From: Fistularia commersonii | Lineage: Eukaryota; Chordata; Actinopteri; Syngnathiformes; Fistulariidae | Direction: 5' to 3' | NCBI GenBank assembly: GCA_037954325.1 | Contig: JBBMNZ010000027.1 | Span: 4,133,501-4,197,500 of the forward strand | Length of the DNA stretch: 64,000 nucleotides | In this document: positions 51,480-63,100 of the stretch, piece after piece | How positions within the stretch are numbered: the first letter of the stretch is position 1 | How the letters are laid out: each line of letters opens with the position of its first letter | Program-made: the position numbers and the translations under genes | Notes under the pieces: model-generated | Seen by the model: the letters and a program-made list of their open reading frames with translations, nothing else | The model's database searches: none | Told to the model about the DNA's origin: nothing

Positions 51480-51790
51480 GCGCTAGTGTCCCTCACAATA
51501 ATGATGTTAGCAAGCACGTCCATCAGCTAACAAGCTAGCTGGCCAGGCGAATTTACAAGCCTAATGTGTGAGGAGAGACACTACGAAGAAATATGAAGTG
51601 CCTGATTTTCCGTGATTATAAGTACGGGATTCATCGAGAAATAATTTCAAAGCCTGGTACTTACTGTTTAACAAGGCCGACATCGACAGTGTGAAAGGTG
51701 TTCACCGGGCGCTGCCCAGTTGCTAATGGTAACTTACCGGAGGAGCGACAGAGCCGCGGGGTGAGACAGAGATGCTAAAAGGATCGAGAT
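51480..51790 (-). promoter_or_regulatory. gfod2: Candidate gfod2 untranslated first exon and promoter
   Basis: About 2 kb upstream of the start codon the sequence becomes richer in GC. Two strong minus-strand donors appear: gtaagt at 51664-51659 and gtaagt at about 51738-51733. Either could end an untranslated exon spliced to coding exon 1, whose ATG lies shortly after a possible acceptor. This is positional inference only. Confidence 0.35.
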
Positions 51791-53205
51791 GTTTCTACTT
51801 TGCAAATTTCGTAACAAACAGATTTAGCTCCTTTGGGTGTTTATGAACACTTGTTACGTATTTCCTCCGAAATCTGTCGTCCAACAACCATTTAAATGAA
51901 GTATTTGAATGAGTTCACGTTATGAAGTACTTTTATATGTCATTTATTTTGAGTGCCGCGTTTTTTCCGGGTTCTTCTTTGTGTATCTTGACACCCTGGG
52001 ATACATGCGAACTGCCACCTTCCGTTTTGGAGAGTTATGAAAAAAAAAAAAAGATAAAAAATGCATACTCGATTCTTATTTTTAAATAAACATTGTTATT
52101 ATGAATTCCGAAATTTTTACTTTTGTCAGCTGAAATTGTCTCTCGCTGCAATAAAGTATTTTACCATTTTACACCATTTAACATTCTTCCCTGGCACTGT
52201 CTCTGACCTCTTGTTTTCTGTGCGCACATTGCTTGAAATTTTAAAACTAAATATTTCTCGGCCTCTGTTTGTAGGTGCTCTCTTAAGTTATTTGGTTCCC
52301 TCACTCAGCTCCGGTCATGTGTACTGGATTGTGCTTCATTACCTTTTTGTGCCACAAAGTACTTTCACCCAAGGGCGAGCAAATAGGTTTGAAATGTGAC
52401 TGATGGTGCATGACTTTATATATATTTTTTAGTTGTGTGAAGAAAAATATGGTAAACCCTTTAAGTTGTAATTTGAATGTCCAACTTTTAGTGTTTGGAT
52501 ATTGCTGTTGGAGTCGTCTGATTTTTCATTAACATTATAAAGAGAATTGCATAGTTCATGATCCTCCATAATATTTATTCAATTGACTGGCGCATTTAAA
52601 CTACACTGGGGATGAAATCTCAGACACAGTGATTATTTCTAACATATATATTCCAGACCCCCAAAAAACTTTAGTCTTTAGCCAAGTTTTCTGAGATTTT
52701 TTGGTCTTTTTTTAATTGAGCATTGATCTTTTTTTATGACTAGTATTCTATTATGATTTTTAGATTATTCTCAATTGACATACAAAAACACACACACACA
52801 AAGAGGATCTTACACATGGAATATTGTTTGCCTCTCTTAGATTGGATGAAGTGCACATGAAATATGGTGAAATGATTTTGGTTCAATCAACAAGATGAGA
52901 AAAAAACAATTCTTCACCTTTCGGCTTTTCCCTTCAGGGGTCACCGCAGTGAATCAACCTTCTCCATCTAACCCATCGTAGCATAAAACAAAACATCACA
53001 GCTATGTGATGAAACTCATTGGATATATCAGATTATGAATGACTAAGCTTAAAAATCGTATATGTGAACTTTAGGGACTTTAAGTTAACTATTAAGAGAA
53101 TTTTCGAAAAATGAGAGTTAGAGCTGGTACAGTTGTGAGGTTTTTTTTTCCTGTTTTTTTTTAAGAGATCTGCCGAGCAAGAGTGATGAGGAAAGAGTTA
53201 GCACT

Positions 53206-53600
53206 TTGGAATCAGAATACTTTATTAATCCCCCAGAGGGAAATGGCTTTTTGTTGAGAGCAGCTTCTGCTCACAGAATAAAGTGGAGAATAATCAAACT
53301 AGGACTAGAATAGAAAAAAAAAAGATAGAATTAGATGATGAATATTAAAGATAAAATAAAAACGGTAAAGATCGAAATAAATAAATAAAAACTAAATAAA
53401 AGGTATGTAAAAATATATGTAATGTATATAGATGAGTATTTACAAGTACATGTATATGATTACAGGTAGTGTTTATGTGTATAAATCAAAGAGATAACGT
53501 GGATATAAGGAGGGGCAGTTTCATTGTTCTTCACCATGTCAGTGTGTCCTGGGAGGGAGTTTTGCACACATCGAGAGTATGAGATCAATTCTGCTATGGT
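53206..53600 (-). mobile_element. LINE-2-like 3' end fragment
   Basis: The segment AATACTTTATTAATCCCCCA followed by GAGGGAAATG is the reverse complement of the classic fish L2-type tail (CCTCTGGGGGATTAATAAAGT). An A/T-rich stretch of AATAAA and ATAGA units continues to about 53.5 kb, then GTGTCCTGGGAGGGAGTTTTG. No coding part is retained. Confidence 0.6.
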
Positions 53601-53767
53601 TGATGAAGTAAGAAGGCCCTCTGACCAAGATTATGACTCAAAACTTCCTGCCTTTGTCAAGTGTTCAGGTGTAATCAGACTCCATTTTTGAATTCAGGAA
53701 TGAGGTCTACAACAGATAAGGCCTCATTTTTAAATCTACAAACAGCCACAAATAAAGCGCATACAGG

Positions 53768-53985
53768 ACTGTCTCAGAAAATTAGAATATTGTGATAAAG
53801 TTCTTAATCTTCCATAATGCAATTACAAAAACAAAAATGTCATACATTCTGGATTCATTACAAACCAACTGAAATATTGCAAGCCTTTTATTATCTTAAT
53901 ATTACTGATTATGGTTTACATCCGAAAAAAACTCAAAAATCCTATATCTAATTATTAGAATATCATGAAAAAGTAATTTTTGTTT
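53768..53985. repeat. Dispersed repeat with paired TTAGAATAT blocks
   Basis: GACTGTCTCAGAAAATTAGA followed by ATATTGTGATAAAGT, and about 170 bases later TTATTAGAATATCATGAAAA, are direct repeats enclosing CATACATTCTGGATTCATTA. I recognise this as a family widespread in fish and some other vertebrates, but cannot place its class securely. Confidence 0.5.
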
Positions 53986-54765
53986 TTTTAATTGAACTAC
54001 AGAAGATAAAGTTATTTATCTTAGTTATTTCTCAGATGTCAGTTATAATGTATGGAGACACTGGTTTCCCTGCATTACAGCATCATCTGCTGCAACATGA
54101 TGGTTTCCTGATACAATACTTGAGCAACATTATGATGTCTATAAAGATGACTTCCTCAAGTTAGTGATTTTTTTTTTTTTTTGGAGTAAAATAGACAAAA
54201 GTCTTCAAACAGTTAGTCGAAGTTTGATTTGTCAGACTGGACTAACTGAACACAATCTGTTCTCGATATATTGATCGTAATTAGTCAGTAATTACAGGTG
54301 GGAAAAAAGTAATGAACCAAACAAGAATCTGCCTTTTAGTTTTTTAATTGATATCCAAATCAAACATCTTAATATGTAAAACAGATTTCAAAATATCAAA
54401 ATAGAGTGCTTTTTTCAGAGTGAACACTTATTTTCACATCAACGTATATAGATTTATTTTACCATGTGTAGACCTATATGTGTACGTGTGTATAAAGTTT
54501 GGTGTCATTTTAAATTAATGCTGAAATTCGCTATGGAAAAACACAAGGGTTAAAGTGTCTCAACAAGATTCTGCACCCTGTGTAGTTTGGAAAGTTATTT
54601 TTGTAAGAGAAAATGATACCTTTTATTATTAAGTTGAAGCATAACATCATCGCAGTGTCTTTTTGTATTTCAATAATTAGAATTAACTTTTTTGTGTCCA
54701 GTGTGCACGGACACAATGTATCCAGCAGGGGCAGCGGTGGACAAGCGCTGGAGGGAAAACGCAAA

Positions 54766-54784
54766 GCATCCTGGGACTTTTAGT
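54766..54784 (-). promoter_or_regulatory. thap11: ZNF143/THAP11-type site 1
   Basis: The minus strand reads ACTAAAAGTCCCAGGATGC, 16 of 19 matches to the long ACTACAATTCCCAGCATGC element recognised by ZNF143 and THAP11 (Ronin) complexes. It lies about 350 bases before the thap11 start codon. Confidence 0.55.
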
Positions 54785-54990
54785 CCTGAATGGCGGACGG
54801 TTGGCTCGTTAACATCGTGAAGAACAAAACAAGACATTCGCAATTGGTATTAAAACCCCATCATCGAATTCGGGATAATTTTAAGCCCCAAATGCGTTGA
54901 ATCCAGGTAAAAACGCGCGGATTAGGATCTCGCACTGCCGTAAAGCATCTTACTTTCGGGATAAAAAAAAAAATAAACAGGAAGTTGTTA

Positions 54991-55009
54991 GCGTTGTGGG
55001 ACGTGTAGT
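54991..55009 (-). promoter_or_regulatory. thap11: ZNF143/THAP11-type site 2
   Basis: The minus strand reads ACTACACGTCCCACAACGC, 14 of 19 matches to the same element with the ACTACA and TCCCA cores intact. It lies 120 bases before the thap11 start codon and has the same orientation as site 1. Confidence 0.45.
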
Positions 55010-55129
55010 TCCGCCTGTAGGCCGCTGAGCTTGATAACAAGGCACAGAATAATAATAAAAAAAAACAATAATAAATTAAGCCAAAGTAGAAAGAAGCGGC
55101 GTGTTTGGGGCATCGGCGTGGGGGTTAAG

Positions 55130-55957
55130 ATGCCCGGCTTCACCTGCTGTGTCCCCGGCTGTTACAACAACTCGCACCGGGACCGGGACCTGCGTTTTTA
55201 CACATTTCCAAAGGACACCACGCTGAGGGAGCTGTGGCTCCGGAACATTTCCCGGGCCGGGGTCAGCGGCTGCTTCAGCACCTTCCAGCCCACCACGGGA
55301 CACCGGGTCTGCAGCGTGCACTTCGCCGGCGGGAGGAAGACCTACAGCATCCGAGTACCGTCCCTCTTCCCCCTGCGCGGGGTGAACGAGCGCCGGAGCC
55401 GGCGGGGCAGGGGCAGGAAAGTCTCCGCGGCGGCTCCCGCCCCTACCACCGCCGCCGCCGCCGCCGCCACCTCCGGCGTTGCTATCGCCTCCGTGCTGGG
55501 GAGCGCGGGGGAGAGCGCCGGCGGGGAGGCGGGGGACGACTCCATCACCGTGGTCCAGATCGGCCAGAACGGAGAGTATCTGGGCACGGCGCGGCTGCCG
55601 GCGCAGTCGGAGGGGACTTTTTACACCGCGCCGATCGACGACAGTCTAGCCGCTGACGAGGCGTCCGAGGAGACCGCGAACGCCTCGCAGCCGCCGGCCC
55701 TGCAGTACGTCAGCGTCACCAGCAGCCCGCTGGACCACTCGTACTCCCTGACCACCGGCACCACGTCCGCCGAGCTGCTGCGGAAGCTCAACGAGCAGCG
55801 GGACATCATCGCGCTGATGGAGGTGAAGATGAAGGAGATGAAGGCGACCATCCGCCAGCTCCGTGTGGCCGAAGCCAAGCTGCAGGAGGAGGTGCGGGAG
55901 CGGGATCGGCTGCTTTACGGCAACTCGGTGGCTTTTAACGTCCGCAAGAAAATCTGA
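55130..55957 (+). CDS. thap11: THAP11 (Ronin), THAP zinc-finger transcriptional regulator
   Basis: A single exon of 275 codons, as in other vertebrates. The THAP domain covers residues 1-82: MPGFTCCVPGCYNNSHRD, zinc ligands Cys6, Cys11, Cys61 and His64 (VCSVHF), Trp36, and VPSLFPL closing the fold. DHSY at 202-205 is the HCF-1-binding motif. The last 60 residues are a heptad-like coiled coil for dimerisation (LLRKLNEQRDIIALMEVKMK), ending FNVRKKI. The family binds promoters with ZNF143 and HCF-1 and controls growth and mitochondrial genes. The linker is GC-rich and holds an alanine/threonine/proline run (about residues 103-122) where mammals have polyglutamine; the protein is shorter than human (314). 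The start has A at -3. Confidence 0.96.
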   Translation: MPGFTCCVPGCYNNSHRDRDLRFYTFPKDTTLRELWLRNISRAGVSGCFSTFQPTTGHRVCSVHFAGGRKTYSIRVPSLFPLRGVNERRSRRGRGRKVSAAAPAPTTAAAAAATSGVAIASVLGSAGESAGGEAGDDSITVVQIGQNGEYLGTARLPAQSEGTFYTAPIDDSLAADEASEETANASQPPALQYVSVTSSPLDHSYSLTTGTTSAELLRKLNEQRDIIALMEVKMKEMKATIRQLRVAEAKLQEEVRERDRLLYGNSVAFNVRKKI

Positions 55958-57379
55958 TGACTGAAAGGGGGGGGCGGGGGCAAAAACAAACAAACAAACA
56001 AACAACAACGGAACTGTCTGAGGAGGCGGCTGTTGGACTGCGGGGACGATTTTTCTATGAAATAACGAGAGCGACGACAATTTCTTTTCAAAAAGTAGAG
56101 CTGATTTTCGTAGTCCTGATATTAACGACAAAATAGAGTTACTTAGATGACATGAATAATCACAATAATTATTCATACAAGTGAGTCATAGCTCCACAGA
56201 CTTACTTATTTATGAGTAGAGGATGAGGAGGTACATGGGAAAGTTACTCAAAGTTGCTTGCAGAGCTCCCGTTCTTTTATTTCTCATAGTGTTTTTTTGT
56301 ACGAGGTTATAGTAAACGTGTTTCAAGGAAACGTCTCACAAGGACGGCTTAAAACTCCAGTAAACTTAAGCCTGCATAATATCTATATATGAAACACTAT
56401 TGATGGCGCAAATATTGCCAAGGAGGGAAAATCTTTTAGGCGACTGTTTGTGACTTCCCCCTCCAGGTGCCTCGAGTTATTTTACATTTTATTTTTGTTG
56501 TTGTTGCTTACAATACCTGTGCAAAATAGATTTGGGAATCTCTTAATTACTTGAAAGGACAACCCAAAGACGGTCGTCTTGGAAATGTGTTTAGTTGCGT
56601 TTGTGCAACAGATTTTTTTTTTTTTTTTTTTTTTGCATAAAAAAATTTTGAAAATTAAATGAAAAACTGTGCAGTAGCGAGGTAACATTTCACAGCACGG
56701 GCACAGACCAACTCCATTTGGTTTTGCGTGAAACATGAATGTTATGTGCTTATTAATGGTTTGATGTGTTTCCAAACAGACTTACACACAAATACGCTTG
56801 TTGTGGCTGCAGCTCTGTCCCATGTGTGGACCTCATGCACAAGGATGGAACAGGCGCCTGTATCTCCTGAACAAGGACTGAAGGCTGTGCACTACTGTCG
56901 TTTTGAAGTAAATTTCATTTTGAAATGTTGCCGATTCATGCCGTGTGATTTCATCAGCGGTGTCCTGATTTTAACAAGCCTTGTGTCAACAAAACAGACA
57001 CACTGTATTTCACATTATCCTGCAGTGATGTTTGTTTTGTTTTCTCAGTCACTTTCATGTCCAAGAGCTTTTTTGGATTGGTGCCTTGATCCCTTTGTTT
57101 TTTTTTGTTTTTTTTTGTGATATCAAGTGATAAAATCGTAATGTTGTGGTGGCAAAGAAACATCAACCCCCAAATTTTCTGCTGTGTTTTTCTTAACCCT
57201 CTGGGAAAACGTCGGCCTCGTCTCACAACCCAGGATTCGCTTCCTGTCAGTATTAAGAGAACACCCTAAACATTTAGCCTCATCAATTAATAAGTACCCA
57301 TAGTTGTCAGTTTTCCTTGACAATAATAATACAACATACTAGTTGTGCTTAGGATATTTGTTGTGTGAGAAACAATAAA
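55958..57379 (+). other. thap11: thap11 3' UTR
   Basis: AT-rich sequence ends at a good AATAAA (57374-57379), the first strong signal downstream. A T-run at 56611-56634 and G-run and CAAA repeats just after the stop are the only marked features. Confidence 0.5.
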
Positions 57380-59881
57380 GGTATATTTGTTAGATTAGAA
57401 GTTCGGACTTGCATTCAACATAGAAATGTATGATTTCGCGATGCCTTATATGAAATTAAATTCATTAAATACGTTTCTGGCAAAATACTCCACATGGTTA
57501 AGTTTTCACCATAAATACAGTAAAACTGAGCATATTCTTTTTGTGGATGTCTAAACAAAAAACAATGAAATAGAAAATCAGTAAGTTTTAAATCTTAAAA
57601 TAATGAGTGGATGCATCATTTATTTCTTGCTAGTGTGAGGATGTTGCAGTGCAGTTTCCCACCACTGATAGGCAGTGTGACTATTGCCTCCAGGGCTCTG
57701 GCCAAGTGGCCCAATTTGCTGATTCTGCGTCCGCTGGCAGCCCGGATGGTCATTTGCGTGATTGTTCTCATATTAAGAGCACCGGTGCGGAGACTGCCGT
57801 GTGAATGTGAAGACATCCTACAGTTCAGCAAAGTTTAAGCACCTATCATGATAATGCGTTAGAGGAAATAGAGGGAGAGGCCAGTGAATGAGAGGGTATT
57901 GGCGGGCGCGTGGAACCAGACCCTAATCTCATCTGGATTTATTTTTTTCCCGACTCCCAGTGGTGTTACATAATGCCCTAATCTAGTGCTGTCAATCAAA
58001 CTTACACAACTGCATCTCTGTTTTGAAAGGCCACTTCTATTACTACGGTAGTTTTTACAGTCACATATGATTGTGTCATCCTTTGAGAGTCATTATTTAA
58101 TGTGATGCAAAGGACTGTATAAACAATGTAGAGACTATATTAATATTGCTGCATTCACTTATACACTTAAAACATTCCCTTATATTGGATTGTAGCTAAA
58201 TATGTCACAACAGAGTAATGACAGCAGAACAAATCGGCTCATTTATAATGTTTTAAACACATACAGAGTAATTGAAATCTGAATTTTATTAAATTTAATG
58301 TCTTAATAGACAGGGTTGTGCTGGTGTCTACATGTTGCTCTTGCTGTGAAACTCATAAATAAATCTGGAAACACCTGTTGAGATGTGCTGACGTGTGATC
58401 AGTGAGGTGAATTTCTGCTTTTCCTCTGACACCCGTTTGACCATCTCTGGGGTGGACACAGTTTAAACGATGTCAAACAAGGCGGGAATTCCTCCTGGTT
58501 CACTCTCAGCTGTCTAAGGGACTGGGTAAATTGTTACATTGATTGCCTTGAATTCCCAAAATCATGCAACCAGAGATGACAGCAAACAAAATCAAACAAA
58601 ATCAAACAAATCAAAGCCTTGGAATTGGAGTCAGCGAGCTTCTTTATGGAAGTACAAGTAAAAAATCCCGACCCTGAAGTGTAACTAGAATGTAAATGTT
58701 GGAAACACTGCCATTTCTGCCTTCTGTGTAACACTTACGTCACACTCACTTGTCACTTGTTAATTTATGTCATATCCTGCACACCAACTGATAACCCAAG
58801 GCGTGCTTTTTTACACCAGATCACGGTCACTTTCATTTCTTCCAGAATTGATCTCAATTTCGGAAATGGGGGTAGGACAGGATTCATGTATTAGGAGCTC
58901 CAACCATGATGTTGATAAATCCAAATCCTTGAGGAACAAGACATTTGTGGACAGACTCTGCAGTGGGAAACTCACGCTGATAAAAATAATAAATGCATCA
59001 GATAAACACAGAAGAGGATGATCTTATGTTTCAAAATTTTCAAATATGTCTGCAATGCGGAAGCAACATATGTCAGGGAGATGAAGATGTCCTAAGAAGG
59101 ATTCGTCAGCTGGAACCGCAGTATCTTCTCGGATGTATTGATCGGGACGTCAGTGCCAGGAACAGACAGATTATTCCGTAGTTAATGGTCGCTTTAAGCT
59201 GCAGATTAACAATGGGTTATCATTCCTCCTCTGTTAGTATACAGATGTGAAGCAGGACTTATGCTAATGCACAGAGTGTGAGCCATCTGTGGGGGTGCAG
59301 CAGGGGATTTGGAGGTTAGGAGGTTGAGGAGGGAACATAAGACCGAAGCTGAGGTAAGGAGGGCCGCTTTTATGGTTATGAAATCAGAGACCCGTCTTAA
59401 AACAGACTGTGCGTGTCATTTTTTGAGTTCTGCTGTTGTCCTGTCAGACCACTCATGTCCCATTTAACGTAGAATGGATGATTCTCACATGGGTAACCTC
59501 TATTCTCACAGGAGAGGAGAGGAGGGGGGAGGAGGGGGTCTCTGTGCTTCCACATCAAACCCCAGGTGAGCTGAACTCTTATTTCCACTGCGACATCATC
59601 CATCTGTTCAAAATAAATAAAGATACATAGACCGTCATACCCAAGTTCACGTGACAAAAACAGGACAGTAACCGTTAAACTGGGATTTTGTCACAGGTTG
59701 ATGGGCGTTGACTGCAATCACAATTACATTACAAATATATTTTCGTATATCAAATAAATGTTCTAAATGCCAAAGACCGGAAATTACAGTGCTTTAATCC
59801 AGTGTGTGTTGTGATGCCGTCATTGGTCTGTTGGCTCTTAACTCTCCCTGGGTCTCGCCTTGTGCCCCTCCCTGGTGTATG

Positions 59882-59944
<63 letters not shown>

Positions 59945-60146
59945 CTGTTAGGCCTGACACTGTTAATCCAGCAGCCTGTGTGCATTGCTGTATTTTACAA
60001 TCTCGTGCAGTCCCAACGGATAGCAGGACGCATCACATTTTAAAGCAGCGAAACAAATTCTCTGGATTTACAGTCAGCAGGAGCGTCACATCAGAGCCTT
60101 TTGGTTCAGAGGTGGGACTCAGCTCCTCGGGACCCCGCTGAGCACA
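57380..60146. other. Intergenic: thap11 to nrn1l
   Basis: No coding exon is supported in 2.8 kb. A GC-richer island at 57610-57840 is open on both strands but resembles no family. The last 100 bases before 60147 presumably hold the nrn1l 5' UTR. Confidence 0.5.
59885..59942. repeat. (CA)n microsatellite
   Basis: A pure 58-base CA run, about 200 bases before the nrn1l start codon. Confidence 0.95.
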
Positions 60147-63100
60147 ATGATGAAGTCCCAAACAGGCACCGCGGCCATGCTGCTCCCCATCACTTTCTGC
60201 CTCAGTAAGATCATTTCTGTCTTTACTGCTACTGACTGAGTGTGTTCTGTAAGATTTAAGCAAGAATTAACTTTGATTTAAGTGTGTGTGTAAGTCTCAT
60301 GAGTGAAGGTTTCCAAGTGTTTACTTTTTACTCCCTCTCTTTTTAATCAATCACGCTATGTTAAACTACTTGATTCGAGGTGATGGGAAATGCCCGAAGC
60401 TCTGACTTTAAATTCATATGCAGAGATTTTTCATTTAAGTCATTCAGAAACTGTGCAAAGATGTTCTCACAAACGCATTTGTCTTCATGATAGGTCTAAA
60501 TCTGTGTGTGCGTGTATATGTGCGTTGATGAAAGCATGCGTGCGCACACGTATTTAGTGTTTGAATTTGAATTCAATACAATATATTATCACAGTTAGTG
60601 TTTTATATATATACAATGTAAAGGGTACCAAAACGACCTGTCTTAGTCAAATGTGACATTCATTCTGAAAAAAAAAATTATTCAACCAAACTAAATGGGT
60701 TTAGGAGATATTTTTTTCTCCCCGGGTTGTTATTGGAGGTGGGAGATGGGAGAGACCAAAATGTTCACACGGCCGTCCAGCCTGTGCTTCTGGGACCTGA
60801 TCTGTCCGCCCAGGTGCTTGCGGGGCCAAAGAGAGTGGAAACAAAACTAACGCTACCATCTGAAACCTCTGGGGGGCGGCTAGGATCAATCGTGACACAA
60901 ATAGGTGATCAAGACCCTCACAGAAGACTTCTACGATGCCTGCAAGTCAGATCTTTGCAGAATTGTCCAATAGGAAACCAAAAGATCCACAGCATGTTTG
61001 TTAGACGTGCAAACTAAGAACTGCACTGATATGGGAAATTATTGTAAATGTTGAAGTGCTCTAGCTTACTGTGCAATGGGGTGAAAGCCTGAATGAGTCC
61101 TTTGAGTTCACGTGAAAAGAGAGAAAGAGGAGGCTAGTGGGCAAGGTGTTGCATCCCCCCCATAAAGGGGGATGCGGAGGCTTTGCAGAGCTTAGACTGC
61201 ATCACAGGAGAGATTAAGCAGAATTTGATTCACACAAGCAAATCCCAATGAAATGCAAACAGGAACTAAACCCAAACTCCAGGATTCTTCTGAAAAAAGG
61301 CAAATCGCTTAAGTGAGTCCGAATTCGGGGCAGCACAATTTTGAGGATATTAGAAATGATTATCGAAAGGATTTGAAAATAAGTGTCACAGTGAATGTAG
61401 TCCAGTCCTAACTTTGACCTGTCGTACCACTTTGGGATTAACTCCAACTGGGATGGTTTGCCTGACCTTTGCATGTCAGGTCAAAACATCTTGTCTGAAC
61501 AAGAGCAAATCCCTGGAGTCAGGTGACACAGTCTTACAGAGGACAGGTGACTTTCTTTGGAGCAACATGATTTTCGAGGCAACAAAGGAAACGTCTTTAC
61601 GTTTTTACATTTGCTCTGCTTTTGTCCTTGAAAAACATTACCCGTAAAGCCCCAGTTTACATGTCACATATATTTCCCATTGACCTCCACTTCACCATAG
61701 TGTATGTAATAATGATGCAGTTAAGTTTTAAACATCCCATGGCCTACAATACACTTACAATATATGTATCATAAGTCCCGGCCAACTGCTGTTGTCAGGA
61801 GTGTTTTATTGAAAACAAACAAGGGTTTCATCATGTAATAGAGATCAATGCATTTGAATATGTGATTATGCAACTCACATTGACTTTGGCTCTGAGGATA
61901 CATAATCCCTCCAGATGAATGGGACACGACATATTTTTTCTTCTATTTGATCTTTTCAATCAGCAGTTGGAACATGTCTCTATAAATACTTCATTTTGCC
62001 GAATCGCATCCACACACCAAGGCGATTTTTGAAAAAGAAAAAAAAAAAATCCACTCCATCAGTGGTTCACAGCATTGCACAGCTACATTCACTGTGTGTT
62101 TACAGTCTGTTAACTTGATAATTTATGGCTTTATTTTGCACCTGCTCGTTTCTCCGTCAGCAGGCTTGGTTCGTGTATGCAGCGGTGCAGCTATTCCTGC
62201 TTCATGCGGCTCCATCTACAAGAGTTTTGCTCAGTGTTTACTCACACTTGGGGACAGTTTGGTGGAAACACAGAAAGACCAGCGCACGCAAGACATTGAC
62301 GCAATCTGCAGGTGAATATTTGGCTCACTCCTGATAAACCATGGAGTCACATCTTCTCCATCCTCCATTTAAAACGATCACCACTTTAATCCTTAAACTT
62401 GGATTGACAGGTTGTGGACAGTGGAAGCAAGCTTTGAAAACATAACCAATGCATCTTTTCTATGCACGCACATGCAGTTGTCCTCAGCACAGTTTTTTTT
62501 GTTATTTCTGTTGATCTCTGAGGGGAAAATAATGGGACTTTTTGTTGTGTAGTGCTGCGTAAGTAGTTTACAAATTATTTTTCAGGCTTGCCATAACCAA
62601 GTCCCAGTCACATTCATCAAAAGCACGGCTGCTCTTTGTGTATAGAGAATGTCCAAGTCTTCCTCCTCGAGTCTCTGGCGGAGCAACCTGGTCTGCACTC
62701 CTTTGCATTTGAAAGAATCATCCATCTTTATTATGGGTGCTTATCTATTGGTATGAAAATAAACAATTATAGCCATGATCTTGCAAAAAAATAGGCATTA
62801 TATCTATCAAACAATCCCTCATAAGACATAAAAAGCCATCACACAGTAATGGATGCAAGGTAATTATTCCCTAAATAGATGCACTTCAGCCACAAGAACA
62901 ATAACGATGACAAAGGCTTCGATGGCACAGATGAAGGCTATAAAACAAAGTTTTCAGTTTCTACTTTACACCTCCAGAGAATATTCCATAGTCCTTATGG
63001 TTTGAGGTTATTAATGAACCAACTAATAGTACCATATCAATAAAACAAGGTGTTTTATTTCTTCTATTTTTCCACTGAAGGTCTCAGTAAAAGATAATTC

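Larger units (their letters stand above)
51791..54760. other. Intergenic: gfod2 to thap11, repeat-rich
   Basis: 3 kb without a supported gene. A segment at 52920-52980 (CGGCTTTTCCCTTCAGGGGT, then CACCGCAGTGAATC) has the look of a very common fish dispersed repeat. Further repeats are listed separately at 53.2 and 53.8 kb. Confidence 0.5.

Noticed and set aside
55234..55656. 140-codon frame of Arg/Gly-rich protein
   Set aside because: A GC-driven shadow in another frame of thap11.
59860..60141. 93-codon frame beginning before nrn1l
   Set aside because: Made of His-Thr repeats from the CA microsatellite and lies upstream of the supported nrn1l start.
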